A stretch of 64,000 bases of DNA from contig WTXI01000139.1 of the NCBI GenBank assembly GCA_022376515.1, positions 1 through 64,000 on the forward strand, written 5' to 3'. This document shows, one piece after another, positions 33,510-44,663 of this stretch. Source of the DNA: Lactifluus volemus (Eukaryota; Basidiomycota; Agaricomycetes; Russulales; Russulaceae). The notes below the pieces were generated by a model, which had not been told where the DNA came from, did not search any database, and worked only from the letters and a program-made list of their open reading frames with translations. Numbering within the stretch: the first letter of the stretch is position 1; every line of letters begins with the position of its first letter. A program made the position numbers and the translations under genes.

Positions 33510-34711
33510 AAATACTTGCCTCTACCAAAACGGAGAGAATTTTTTACATTGGCGGCCCGGCTTCGCCACCAGGTACAGCTGAGACCACGACGGATGGGCA
33601 TCTGCACGACACATCAAACTGAGCTATAAGACATCTCTTCGACCTATATCATATTATATGGGGTCGTCAAATTTCCATGATTTCAGAGGGATGAGGCAGC
33701 AACGGCCACGCGCGAGGAAGAACAGATGGCGGGGCAACGAAAAGCCTTTTCTGGACACGGCTTCTGAAATCCAGGGGTAAAATTCATCATCTTGTCCATG
33801 TGGCTGCATACACCCTATCCACTACCTCATGCTGAATCTACTCCAAGGAGAACGGGCGAGTTCAAAAAGGGCGTAAAGAGGACGCCAAAGAGGGGCAGAG
33901 GGACGTGCGCAGGAATACTTGGAGATGGAAATCCTGAGACAAAGCGTAGGAATGTTACGAGCCGAATATTAGATCGAACGAGACAAAAGAGCCAAGCTTA
34001 GAACTTATAAGAAAAGCAGATGAGAATGATCCAAATTGATGTGTGATTTATTGGATGCTCTTCCAGGCCATTGAGCTTTATTTACTCGAGACATCAGGGT
34101 ATGAAATGGGTATAAGGGAAGCAGAGAAAATGGTATGGTTGGCAAAAGCATGTAAGATTTTGGCTGTAAGGACACTGCGTCGGGCTGCTCGGGCACCCCC
34201 GATGGGCTTGAGCCTCGCGCAACCACGCTCGATAGTCCAAAAATGGGGCTGGTGGAATTGGCAAAACGCGATCTAACCGCCATCTCATAGCAGCAGTCAT
34301 AAAGGAACATCTGAAAGGAGTTAAGAGGTGCAAGTCATCAAGCAAAGTAAGAAGTCCAAAGAGGGTATTATCGAGGCTCCAGCAGCGGGCAATACCTGGT
34401 ATGTACAGATGAATGTGTCAGAGGCATTGCTTGGAAGGTTTCGATCTGGTTGAAGTCGGTTGAGGTTGAGGTAGTCGAAAATGGGTCAAAGTCGGGGTAG
34501 ATGCGGTGTCCAAGTCGGTCAAAGTCAAGGCAGACGCAGAGTCCACATTACAATGCGCAATGGCATCACAAATGTCACATCATATTGCATTGCGCTCGTG
34601 CAAGATAAGTTCTTTATTCACCATAAAGCATGGTGGACTAATAGATGGGGATTGTAGACAACATTGAGCTCTGATGGAACAAAAATGGATGGCACTTGCC
34701 TTTGCCATCAT
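33510..34711. other. Long stretch without a supported gene
   Basis: Short open frames only (33792-34001 basic; 34043-34276). No family resemblance, no inverted or direct repeat noticed. A G/T-rich stretch with repeated GGTTGAGG/GTCGGTC/AAGTCGG units at 34440-34540 is low complexity. Confidence 0.4.
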
Positions 34712-36175
34712 TTACTTATACCGCGACAACTCCTCCAAGTAATGGATAGTGACAGGGCGATTTAAACACTGACGTGCGGCTATAAATCGTCCAATGTCTT
34801 TCTGCTCCGATCCAGATCCCGGTGGAAGATACTTTTCCTGTAGGTAAAGATCGCCTAATGCCGGTAATACCCTTGTCGCTGATTCCCCACTGAGCCCTTC
34901 CAGCGCCGACACGATGCATGGCTGCATCCTGCGAGATATCTGCAGGGTCTGGACAGAAGAAAACAGGTGGAAAAGTTCCAGCCATTTGGCGTCGTCTATG
35001 TCAGCTTGCACGCATGTCCGCCGCCCCTCAATATCGAGTTTTTTGACGCCGGACAGCAGGAACGAAAAGTTGGCGCATATTTGTGCCATACACGGGAGTT
35101 GCAAACTTGCATCGTTGCATCGGATTGTCGAAAAGAATCCGTCGCGACTTGTTTTCATTGTTGGAAGAAGCCTGAGCTCTAGTTGACCAAAGCCGAGGAC
35201 CATCTCCGCGCGATTGTATGACATGAGTGTTGGTGAATGATCGATGAACTGAGCAAGGTTTTGTATGTCAAGGATGGGAAGATTGGAGAGTGCTAAATCG
35301 AAGAGCGATATATCGACGTTTTTGAGTACGGGAGCGTCGATTTGGGCTACGATGTACTCCAAGTACCTGCTGTCACCGTGGAACTCGAAGTTGGTGAGAG
35401 AGGGGAGGACGGTGCGTGTCAGTGGGGAGGGTCCTTCGGTTCTTCGATCAATGCGGGGGCGAAAAGCCAGACAATCGAAACTGAAACTGATGCGAAGGTT
35501 CGTGAGCCTATTCAAAGCACAGATGCAGGTTGCCATCGCCTCAGGTGAAATGAAACCACCATGCGGGATTCGCTGGAGGGAGAGATCGACAAGGTCATTT
35601 GAGGACGAAAGAAGTTGGGGTAATGTCGGAAGTGAAATGCACCGCAAAAAGAGTGTCTTTAGGCGTGGGGCGGATCCACCTAAAAAAGTACTGGGAAGCA
35701 CCGGCGGATTATTATCATTCACCGAATCTGTCGCAAGAGAAAGGCGTTCCAGTGCCGGAAATGGCTCCGGCATCAACGCGACTATATGCTTCCGTGGTAT
35801 TCTAAGGAGCGAAACCTTGCGTACGCGGTCGCGGTGCTCGAGGGCAGCAAAGATGTTATCGTCCAAGCGGTATGACAATATTTCGATAGGCAGGGGGGGC
35901 CAGACATCCAACGTCTCCCTCACAGGAGTATGTTCTGTACAGGAAAGGCACAGATTGAGACGATGTGGGGACGCAAACACGATGTATCTCCACCCTTGGC
36001 ATACGTGCGCAAGCCTATTCCAGTTCTTCGCCCGAGAGTCCGGATAGTCTTCTAATCCCTGGAGGCACAAATCAAAGATATCTAGGAGAATATCGTCTGG
36101 GATCGCATTCATCGTAACACGTGGTGAAATGTGGTCTGCAACGTACACTAAGAGATCATTGCGAGAAGAGCTCAT
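34712..36175 (-). CDS. F-box/LRR-type protein, paralogue 3 of 3
   Basis: Single exon, 487 residues. SPRVTMNAIPDDILLDIFDL is the F-box-like segment (~residues 18-37), followed by HVCQGWRYIVFASPHRLNL, TPVRETLDVWPPLPI, and LRR-like segments including APRLKTLFLRCISLPTLPQLL and GGFISPEAMATCI. Intact. It is the inverted partner of paralogue 2, lying upstream of orphan copy 2 in the same relative order, but separated from it by 4 kb containing a LINE and the GH3 pseudogene. Confidence 0.84.
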   Translation of the reverse strand: MSSSRNDLLVYVADHISPRVTMNAIPDDILLDIFDLCLQGLEDYPDSRAKNWNRLAHVCQGWRYIVFASPHRLNLCLSCTEHTPVRETLDVWPPLPIEILSYRLDDNIFAALEHRDRVRKVSLLRIPRKHIVALMPEPFPALERLSLATDSVNDNNPPVLPSTFLGGSAPRLKTLFLRCISLPTLPQLLSSSNDLVDLSLQRIPHGGFISPEAMATCICALNRLTNLRISFSFDCLAFRPRIDRRTEGPSPLTRTVLPSLTNFEFHGDSRYLEYIVAQIDAPVLKNVDISLFDLALSNLPILDIQNLAQFIDHSPTLMSYNRAEMVLGFGQLELRLLPTMKTSRDGFFSTIRCNDASLQLPCMAQICANFSFLLSGVKKLDIEGRRTCVQADIDDAKWLELFHLFSSVQTLQISRRMQPCIVSALEGLSGESATRVLPALGDLYLQEKYLPPGSGSEQKDIGRFIAARQCLNRPVTIHYLEELSRYK

Positions 36176-37007
36176 AACTTGAACACGAACCCCGTTTTTG
36201 AACCTTGCTTACAGAGTCTGGTCCTTTGGAAATAATGACGCTGCTTTTGATGTACATATGAGGGCCCATCGAAGGATGTGATGACAACGAAGGGAGGAGG
36301 GTTGATAGGTGGTTATAGGGCCGTTAGACAGAGAGGGTGTGCATGCTGAGCGCTGAAAGCAGTCAACGTGAAGCAATTTTTCCCACACGACAGTGTATAC
36401 CGGCCCGGTCACGGCCGGGTATGTCCAACTTCCTCAGGCTGTCTGGGCTCATCTTGCTCGCCTTTGGGGACAGAGTGGGCCCCTTCGGCGGAATGTGCTG
36501 GCCCAGTGCTGGTTTTTTTTTTATTGAAGCATGGTAAGGGCTCGGAAGTAGGTCTTTCTGAAGGAATCAACGAAACACGCCCAAGTTACGGAGAAGTTGA
36601 TAGGAAGCCTGAGGGGAATGAGCTCAATCTAATCTGGCTTGTGGACTGCGTATTGAGGTGTGCAGTAGGAAACCACGCTTTCTCTCGCCTATCGTCTAGC
36701 AGCATCAGTATCACATCCATTTCTGGCGTCGGTTGACCCAGCCTGAAAAAAAGGAGGGGGGTGGGGAGGGAGGGTGAAATAGGGGCGATGGAAGGCGCGT
36801 CACTAGAGAAGATGAGGTAACAGCATAAACACGAGGAACTCCTAAAAAAAGGTCATCTCTAACGAGTCCGAAATTAGTGTACCGTACGAAGTTCAAACTA
36901 AAGGAGAACATAGAAGTACCAACTTGAGTTCACTACCCTATCCCCGCGGCGGAGGCGAGTTGAGCGCTGTCTATACCACACCATTGCTTAAAATTTGAAC
37001 GCCCAGT
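36176..37007. other. Intergenic, no gene seen
   Basis: Upstream flank of F-box gene 3 (contains ACGGGGTTC-like sequence also near 15073) followed by unannotated sequence. Confidence 0.4.
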
Positions 37008-37427
37008 TTCTCCAAGTAATCGTCATAATCGCCAAAGCTCCTCGAGCAGACGACTGTGGCAAGGAGGCGCAAGGCGCGAGTGGGGATGGTCCTGTCCGTC
37101 CTGTCGGACCTAAGTTAAGATACACTGCCGGGTGGTCGGAGAGGCGACATAAGGCTGCTCATTGGAAAATGTGATGACACGACCATGACGGAGGGAACGA
37201 AGGTCTCGTCGGGTGTGCTCTCGAGACGGTTTGACCCGTAGTCGTGTGCTGGCACGCTTTGTCAGAACTTGGGCTCAAGCGAGTGTCTCTCTATCTGCCC
37301 AGATCCAACATCCAACCAAAGCAGCTGGGATATTTTTCTGATGGTCACATACATAGGTCGAAGAGATGTCTCAGTCATAGTTGCTGCGCAAATGCTCATC
37401 GTCAGTCTCAACTGTACCTGGCCAGGC
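37008..37427. repeat. Repeat block A, first copy
   Basis: Near-identical to 63001-63437, starting at TTTCTCCAAGTAAT and ending at CAACTGTACCTGGCCAG. Open frames across it differ between copies by indels, so I do not call a gene. Here it is followed directly by block B; in the second copy block B precedes it. Confidence 0.8.
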
Positions 37428-37504
37428 CGGGCCGCCAACCACTCAATATAAAGAAGGCTCTGAGAAGCACACCGCTGTTCATTTGGGTACAGACAAAAAC
37501 ATTT

Positions 37505-37591
37505 CCTTCGGACTGGAATCGAACCAGTAACCTTGGGATATCACAGATGCCCTGTTATAGTCCCATGCTCTTCCAGTTGAGCTACCAAAGG
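37505..37591 (-). tRNA. tRNA-Tyr-like unit, anticodon AUA, 15-base intron
   Basis: Minus-strand cloverleaf: acceptor CCTTTGG/CCGAAGG, D arm GCTC/GAGC, anticodon stem TGGGA/TCCCA, loop CTATAA with intron CAGGGCATCTGTGAT after position 37, T arm ACTGG-TTCGATT-CCAGT. Both box A and box B (GGTTCGATTCC) are good, so pol III transcription is possible. Position 34 is A. Confidence 0.6.
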
Positions 37592-37782
37592 TTGACTGTC
37601 AATACAGTGGTATGATCGAGGAACTAGATGCATGTGGTAAAAATTGCCTATTGTACCACACCATCATGATTGGAAGAATAGGAGACGCGTCAATAAACAG
37701 TTCGTACTCCTCACCGACAGCACTGGCAGTTTGTACCGAAAACAAAAATGACGATGATCCATTTGAACAGATAAAAAGATTT

Positions 37783-37869
37783 CCTTCGGACTGGAGTTGA
37801 ACCAGAAACCTTGGGATGCCACAGATGTTCTGTTATAGTCCCATGCTCTTCCGATTGAGCTACCGAAGG
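37783..37869 (-). tRNA. tRNA-Tyr-like unit, anticodon AUA, 15-base intron
   Basis: Minus strand. Perfect seven-pair acceptor CCTTCGG/CCGAAGG, D arm intact (loop AATCGGAA), stem TGGGA/TCCCA, intron CAGAACATCTGTGGC, T arm with TTCAACT loop. The box B is slightly degraded (GGTTCAACTCC). Differs from the 37505 unit at about a dozen positions, suggesting an older duplication. Confidence 0.55.
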
Positions 37870-38000
37870 TTAACTGCCATTACAGTAGCACGAATGATGA
37901 CTTCTATGTTTCTCACGTGACTCACATATGGGTCGAGGCGTCAAGCTGTCTCAACCTTACTGTTACTCCATCAAAGTCTTATACAAATTGCATATTGATT

Positions 38001-38774
38001 AAAACAAACCGAGTACAACAACGCCTGTTGCACAGAATAATCTCAGGGATATGTGAATCACGGTGCTCGTACTCGCATGGTTCGATGATGTCCTCGATGA
38101 CGCTGTTGGATCGAGAACCAAAGGGGGAGACGTGGTCGTTGGCACGGAAGAAGTAATGATGGACCCAGAAGGTATGCTGGAAGTTTTTGGCGCGGATGAA
38201 GTAGGCGACGGGGATGGTATCGCCGAGCTACTTGATGACGTAGATGCAGCAGATGCGGGACCGCCGCCGCCTTGCACGAGTAATAGCTGCACAGGCATGG
38301 TGGCGTAGATGATGGAGAGCAGTCCATGATCGTCATCGGCAGCTGTGCAAGCGCAATGCTATCACTGATCCCGCATTGGAGATCCAGGGTCAACGATTGC
38401 TGTAAATTGACGTAGGCCAGATGGGCGTCGGTCGGACCTTCGACGAGCGTGGCTGATCCCAGATGAGAAATGAGATCACCATCAAAAAAAAAAGTGGCGC
38501 ACCAGTACCCGTGAATGGGACTTGATTGAAAGTGCCCGTGGGAGAGCCTTGTACAATCTCCCAGGTGGTACGACCTTGCTTATCTACGCCGAGGTTGTTG
38601 ACGCTTAACGGTTGAGGGTCAAACCAGGTATGAAGAGGGACGTGTCTGCGCTGACGCCTGACGATGGCAAGACTATGAGTAAGACTCGGAAATTCATTGA
38701 TGAGAGGAGGATGGTAATGCACATTGCGCGAAGCGATACAGGATGGCCAAAGATATGATTTTAAAAGAGCGCAT
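38001..38774 (-). pseudogene. Secreted, GPI-anchored serine/threonine-rich protein gene with two frameshifts
   Basis: ATG at 38774 opens a signal peptide (MRSFKIISLAILYRFAQC). An intron (donor GTGCAT) leads to VSADTSLFIPG, then DPQPLSVNNLGVDKQGRTTW and EIVQGSPTGTFNQVPF. A second intron joins to TATLVEGPTDAHLAYVNLQ and LQCGISDSIAL, then DDDHGLLSIIYATM. The end is a long Ser/Pro/Thr tail and a hydrophobic C-terminus (CATGVVVLGLF), the pattern of a GPI-anchor signal. Single bases are missing near 38620 (before DPQP) and near 38350 (before DDDHG). The tail is duplicated at 62716-63000 without the 5' part. It resembles Agaricomycete small cell-surface proteins of unknown role. It may be a live gene with sequence errors. 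Confidence 0.5.
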
Positions 38775-39418
38775 GTGAGTAACAAAAGTGGGGCACGAAA
38801 TTGTGGGATGACGAGGTATAAATAAGTTTCGAGGGAATACTATGACCCATATCTTAAGAAAAATTTGCTGGCAACATGGTCCTTGTGGGTAAGTGCCATA
38901 CGGTTTGTGGCGATCACTACCATAGTAGGAAGCGCCGAGATAACCACGGTAACGTACCACCTAACATTCCATGTGCAAACCATGTGAGCTCTTCACGTGA
39001 GAGATAAGCCGTTTCCGGTTACTATGAAGCACCTACAGTAATATCTCTTGTGGACCGCAGCGCATGCAGGGCCTTGTGCTACTTGTCATTTGTTTTCCGT
39101 GCCTCGTCAGGGACGGTGGTGCGTGGGAACGCTGAGGGTCCGGACTCCGGAGATCGGTCACGTGATCTGCGTTCCTGAGGGCTTCTGGCTTCTTTTATTT
39201 ATTTTTCTACCAGGCCATTTTTTTCTCTTACCCACCACACAGGTGTGGGTTGTTGACATTTAGTGGTTAGGGAAGCGCAGGACGATGCGACCAACTCCAT
39301 TCGTGAATGAGATACAACAGTATACGTCTTGATTCTATCGCAACAAATGACGTGTGGGTCCAGACCTAGGAATTAAAACAAACGTTCGCCGTAGATTGAC
39401 TGCAAATCAATTATGCAT
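38775..39418. other. Intergenic, no gene seen
   Basis: Between a start codon on the left and a gene end on the right. Nothing recognisable. Confidence 0.4.
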
Positions 39419-40577
39419 TTATGCTCGTCCAATTTTGAACCAATCCTGGGGTGTCTTCTCTCCTTCCACGATCGAGCGCACGGCGGAAAGCGCATTGGAA
39501 AAATCTGCGAATAAGACATGCGGGATGTTCTCCCTCGTGCAATACGCTGCGAGGTCATTCTCGCCATCAGTCTTGTCTTTAGCGAAAAGCATGTCCGCAT
39601 GCTTAGCGGCAGATATGTCTAGGAGCCAAAAGAGCATAAAAAATCAGCTTGTGCACGGCAATGGATCGTCAAGCAAAACAGGGCAACGGCCGCACCAGAA
39701 ACGCCATCTCCAAAGAAAAATAGAAGCGGAGGATTTTCGAGGTTCCTGTACGGGAGGATCGCTTGGGACTTGTCGTGCCCGAATCCACTGAGGACATATG
39801 AATTTAAGAAATGTCCACGCCTTCGGGGGAAATGACGACAAGCTATACCTGGAGGGATGACGGAACTTGACGTTGAAAGAGCCGTCTTCGTGTACATCGA
39901 CCGAATTGGAGATGATCTCAATGTTGTTCGCATCGTCACCGACTAGATTGGAGAGGATGGCACGGATAAGAGGTTCCATCCCGCTATATAGGTGAACTCG
40001 CAGAATCAGCGGCGGTTCGAAGGAATACCATCCATCCCAAACCTCGACACGATGATGACCGGTATATCTTGTGACTTGCAATACCGGTAAAACTCCAGAA
40101 AACCACGATCGAGCTTGATGTCTAGAAGGTGTACTTTTTGATCCACCGACGGAGCCGGGATGAATAGGATGGGACCCACTATCTTTGAGCAGTTGCTTGC
40201 ATTCCTCGAACTTGTGTCCGTTTCCATTAACGCTCTCCATCATCTCCCGAAATGCATCTCTGTGCGATATGTGAGTGCGATTTGAAGTGATTGTTCGGCA
40301 GTACATGCGCTGGCATACCGGAAGACTACGCGACCAGAGAGGATATCCAAGTTGACTTCTCTCCTCTTTTCCTTCCCGTAGCCGAGAAAATCGGTCATGT
40401 CTAGAGTTTATCCGCCACTCATTAGAGGACTCGTGGTGCAGAAATAAAGATGAACTCACAGTCGTTAGAGTCATACGTGGTGATGGTGCCATCCCAGTCT
40501 GACAATACCACGAACTTCTTATCCTTGTGGACTGGTGGGTAAGGAAGGGTGCTCTCAGGCGTGATATCTAGTGACAT
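39419..40577 (-). CDS. HAD-superfamily phosphatase (phosphoserine-phosphatase/MtnX-like)
   Basis: Seven exons, complement(join(39419..39618, 39696..39787, 39849..39984, 40044..40121, 40180..40259, 40319..40400, 40460..40577)), give 261 residues. HAD motifs are in order: motif I VVLSDWDGTIT (nucleophile Asp27, general acid Asp29), motif II VSSGM, motif III Lys in GFGHDKSQ, motif IV LFFFGDGVSDIS. RDAFREMMESV and FLEFYRYCKSQDIPVIIVS mark the cap and core of the class related to 2,3-diketo-5-methylthiopentyl-1-phosphate phosphatases. Members dephosphorylate small metabolites through an aspartyl-phosphate; the substrate here is unknown. The upstream in-frame extension (to 40652) lacks an ATG, so the ATG at 40577 is preferred. 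The start is 79 bases from the divergent gene at 40657. Confidence 0.9.
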
Positions 40578-40656
40578 GGATGGTCGATTAGATACGGGAA
40601 AACTTGAACCGGGCCGGGGCTGCCAAACTAGCACTTGCTCCGCGTCGCTCACGAAA

Positions 40657-41935
40657 ATGACCTGGGACGTCGTTCATCGTGGCTCACTAACGTCCCTCCC
40701 ATCAGAGCTCATAGAACACACACTGACCTTCCTTCCCTGGCCCGGTGACCTCTATCCTTTGCTTTTCACCATCAAGTGCCTCAACCCCATCGCCGAACGG
40801 GTCCTATACCAAAATATCGGGGACCTCTCCGCCCCACGTGCCGTCCGTCTCTTGCTATCACTGGTAAATGCCCCCCGGCTAGGCGTGAGCTCGTCAAGGC
40901 GCTCGCTCTCGACTTTAGCAACAACAGGTTGCTTTTTGCACTCGAACGGCTGATATACAAGGTGCTCAGGCTGCTTCCACGACTGCGCGCTCTCAGCGTG
41001 GAAGTGTCCATCCACGAAAATAGACACCGCCGGCTCGCTTGGATATTCCCGCTGGACACCTCCTTCCGGCTGCGCTCCTTCGCAACGTCCATCAGGTGCG
41101 TGTTTATCATTTTCTTCTCCGCCCCCCCTCGTATGCGTTCCTCCGTGTGCAAAGACGCTGAACCAATGCGCCAGGTTGGACCTCGACCTTGCCGCCTTCC
41201 TCGAGTCACAACCGGAGATCCGCGACCTCGCACTACGTGGCATACCACCCGCATACAGTTCGGATCCATTCACGCTCCCAACCTCCGCCCTCCCACATCT
41301 CGAGAACTTCCGCTCGGTGCACGTCGACCCTGATATCCTCGGCGAGGTAATTGTCCGTTCACCTTATTCCGCTTCCTAGACGATGCCTCTACGCCGTTTC
41401 TACCATATTGACTATGGGTTACTATTGCAGGTGATCGCGACGCGCCCGGTCGAGGGTATTTCATTATCGCTCTTCTCGGAACACGGCTACCGCGCTCTCG
41501 AAGTGCTCGCGCGCACGTCGACCCCTGTCCGGCGCCTGACGATTCTCATTGTCGATGCGTCGGCACCGAACGAGCTCTTCTCAGAGCTCGCTGCGCGCCT
41601 GCCCCACCTTGAAGCATTGCATATAGTCGCGCTTGTGCAGAAATATGACCTCGTGCGTCTATCTCCTCTCCCTCCCTCTCCTGTAAGTGTGGAAATACCC
41701 TGTACTGAGAGTGAGAGAGCAGGAAACACTGCTTGCGTCCGCCCCACTGCTTGAAGGATTTGTCGGCCTTCGGTATCTCACTTTCATGGCGAGCGGCGAA
41801 TCATGTTATGAAATTGACGATGAAGCGACGGTCGCAGAGCGATGGGCGAACGCTTGCCCGACCCTGACTACGATCATCCTGCCAAAGGGTCGTGTGTGGT
41901 TCGCGGGCAGAACGGGTGGGTGGGTGCATTTGTGA
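40657..41935 (+). CDS. F-box-like protein with leucine-rich body (one frameshift)
   Basis: Exons about 40657-41095, 41175-41346, 41431-41652 and 41723-41935. The N-terminus SLTSLPSELIEHTLTFLPWPGD is F-box-like. The body has regular hydrophobic segments (LVKALALDFS, LPRLRALSVEVSI, PEIRDLALRGIP, LPHLENFRSV, PVRRLTILIVDA, LPHLEALHI, GLRYLTFM) like a degenerate LRR. Between LLLSLVNAPRL and ELVKALALDF the frame shifts by one base around 40865-40890; no plausible intron fits the 19 bases there, so a base is missing. About 345 residues if joined. Distinct from the three F-box paralogues above. Confidence 0.6.
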
Positions 41936-42165
41936 AATGAACGGCCGGTGTCCAGGGATCAGGTCGGTTTGATTCGGGACTGTACTGTAGACAGCATGAC
42001 ACAGGTGTCGCCTAACGCACAATAAAAAAATATAGGACAGGATCGATGACACGTGATGGCCTGATCGACGCTGATGACGACAACGTGATGGTGAATTGAC
42101 GTAAATCCCTGCGACTTGAATATCATTTACCAAGTCAGCCCTGTGGTGCTGGGGTTTCTCGGCTA
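41936..42165. promoter_or_regulatory. Upstream region of questin oxidase copy 1
   Basis: About 230 non-coding bases; a half CRE-like TTGACGTAAAT lies near 42096. Confidence 0.35.
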
Positions 42166-44037
42166 ATGTCTCCCCCTCACACTTTCGTCAGCGAGGTATC
42201 AGACGATGTCCTCGACAGGTTCTACTCGATCCCCAACTCAATTGGTGCCCCGTTCCTTCCTGGGCCAACTCACGAGAGCGCCCTGGCCCTTCTCGAAGTC
42301 CTGCGCCATGATTTCAGAAATCACCACACTTATGTGAACGATCTTGGATTCCACAAGTATGCGCTCAGCCCACTTGTCACGACATCATCACATTTCTCAA
42401 CCGATGCACTTTCTTGTCTTCAGCCATTCATCTCATCACGTGCTGGCCATATATGCGCTTGGCGCGTCACCAGAACTCATCAAGTACGCGTACAGGACAC
42501 ACCTCCCAAAGTTGTTACCTGTACTCGTGAGCCCCGAGAGCATCACAGAAAAGAACTTTACTGAACATTTGGGCGATGAGAAGTATATAGTATCTCTTAT
42601 GTGATTATCATTCACGACGTTCATGACAATCCTTGCCCCCGGCAGGTACTATGACGCGTACCTAGCCTTCTTCATGGACTATCTTCAGGACAACTCCCCA
42701 ACCGAGGCACTTGAACATTTCATATTCTCTCCCCTGTACAATTACGTCCCTGACCTCCAACCCGACGGACCCTGCTTCAGGAACCACCCGCACATGCTGA
42801 ATCGCCTTCTCGCGGGTGTGGCCCATCCTTTCATTCATCTCGCCTATGGGTTTGAGTTTGGAATCCTAGGCCAGGTGGCAGAAGGTACAAGACCCACACG
42901 CCACGACCGTTCAAATTTCCCAGTTAGCTGACCTACTGCCACTTCTAGGTCTAGCACAAGCCGCAGTGCACAAGCCAGATCAGATTGAGCTCATTCCCCC
43001 TTCCTATTTTACCAAATTAGAGCTACTGGACGGCGACGACAATCTCGTATCCGACATTGTGTCTGCCCTTTCTCTCTCCGAGTCCGGTAATAATCACACC
43101 CTCGCTTCTGAAAGGCGTCCTACGTTTGCCTTTCACCGCCGAATTCGCGATGATCCTGCGTTTAAAATAGAGATTCCTGATGACCACCAGCAGTGGTACC
43201 CAGCTGCGATGAAGCAGGTAGGTAACGCTATCTTCTGCCTCGTTCAAGAGTGGACAAAGGACTGGCTTTCGGGAACGCACAGCGGCGTGGACACTGAGTT
43301 AAGATTGAAGGGAATGATTGAGGAGGTCATATGGGGGAATGCGATTTGGTATGGTGTTGGCGGATGGGCTTCGCGCGGGGACGATGGGCGTGTCACTAAC
43401 GCCGACTTCTTTCTGTCCGTTCCCTCCTCCTACGTACTGTCCACCACAGCTGACTTTGCCGCTAACACATGGGCTAAGTGCACACCTCGTCACCTCATCC
43501 ATCTTCCTACCAAGGTTCCTTCTCAAAGAAGAAGCTTCATCAACCTCTTCCGCATTCAATCCAGGTGGCGCGCTACCATTTGCCAATCGTTTACTGCTTC
43601 TCCAGACGTATCTTTCCATGGCCACCGCATGGAAGATTATACGCGGTGACCACGCGCTGCCAATCGTGGACTTTTACACCGCCACGGACGCACAGATGTT
43701 CGCACCCATTCGAGCCGGACCTAGAGCCCTTCCATCGCCCTTCAGCTCGTGGACGCGCATCATCGCAAGTGGGCTCCAGTCTCCGGACGAACACACCCCA
43801 AAGTTGGTCCGCGCGCTCGCGGACTTTGCGGTTCGTTGGGGCACACGCGCGGCGGGTTACTATTCTACTGGAAAGAACGATAGTGGCACAGATGGGTGTT
43901 GGCGGCCGCTGGAGGGGATCGAGAGGCTAGATGGGACGCTGTTTGTGCGTATCGCTGGAATCACACTCGAGCGACTCGGCTTTGTACATGAGAGCGAGGG
44001 GGCGAGGCATTGGGATCGGGATGGTTTCACATTGTGA
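42166..44037 (+). CDS. Questin oxidase-like protein, copy 1
   Basis: Exons 42166-42356, 42424-42582, 42646-42884, 42949-43414 and 43479-44037 give 537 residues. Signatures of the questin-oxidase-like family (PF14027; includes AflY/HypA): HHVLAIYALGASPELI, YYDAYLAFFMDYL, HPHMLNRLLAGVAHPFIHLAYGFEFG, GQVAEGLAQAAVH, RPTFAFHRRIRD, AHLVTSSIFLP and the DFYTATD segment. Characterised members catalyse NADPH-dependent Baeyer-Villiger ring cleavage of anthraquinone-type polyketides. No polyketide synthase or other pathway gene is visible here, so the substrate is unknown. It is the most divergent of the complete copies; the exon structure is identical to copies 2 and 4. Confidence 0.87.
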
Positions 44038-44663
44038 ATTTTTAGGGAATGTCAGGCTTTTCTTTTGAAAAACGTCGGGGATGCCAGTCCGTTTATTTCG
44101 AAGGAGAACAAAGGCCACACTCTTGACTTTTGAGTACCCATTTCATGAGCTCGATTGCGGGTCTGCTTCAAGTTTCCGCGCAGAATCTCATGCACTAGCT
44201 TGCACAGAACTGAGGAAGCTAAGGGGTCGAAACTTCGAATATTAAGGGCGAAAGTCCATTATCACGAGAACAATTGATCGGGTATATATTACGAACACGT
44301 GCACACCCGAGTGTGTGCCGCACTTCCCATCACACTGTAATTATAATATCAAAGTTACCATCAACGTGAAGTGAAAACATAAAATAATCAGAGCTTTACT
44401 GTCGTCATAAGCCTGAGCTGCCATAGAAACCACGTCTACGTCTTACTAACAATCACTGGGACATCTCCACTGAAAGCCGAACGCGTTCAAGTCGAGCAGC
44501 CCTGGCCGCTAAGGGCGACGACGAGGACCCGGAGTCTCAACTCATCTGGGAGCTGCCACCACTGGAGGAGGCACCGACTTCATGTATATTAAGGGCCAGC
44601 TTTATCCACAGTGGATATCATTCATTCAATATCCAACTATCCAACCTGCAGAACACTGGCATA
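44038..44663. promoter_or_regulatory. Promoter region of KR-peptide gene 1
   Basis: From about 44388 (CTTTACTGTCGTCATAAGCCTG) the sequence matches the upstream region of peptide gene 2, including CATCTCCACTGAAAGCCG (44463) and GAGGACCCGGAGTCTCAA (44522). It also shares CATGTATATTAAGG (TATA-like, 44581-44594) and GATATCA.TCATTCA.TATCC before the ATG. Gene 2 has a better TATA box (TATATAAG). Confidence 0.55.

Larger units (their letters stand above)
37428..38283. repeat. Repeat block B, first copy, with two tRNA-Tyr-like units
   Basis: Matches 62122-63000 from GCCGGGCCGCCAACCACTC to GCACGAGTAATAGCTGCAC, with scattered substitutions and small indels. It includes the tRNA-like units 37505-37591 and 37783-37869 and the 3' end of the broken GPI-protein gene. 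Confidence 0.8.

Noticed and set aside
40865..40890. Possible 19-base intron in the 40657 gene
   Set aside because: Far below the shortest introns elsewhere in the window (about 45 bases); a single missing base explains the shift more simply.
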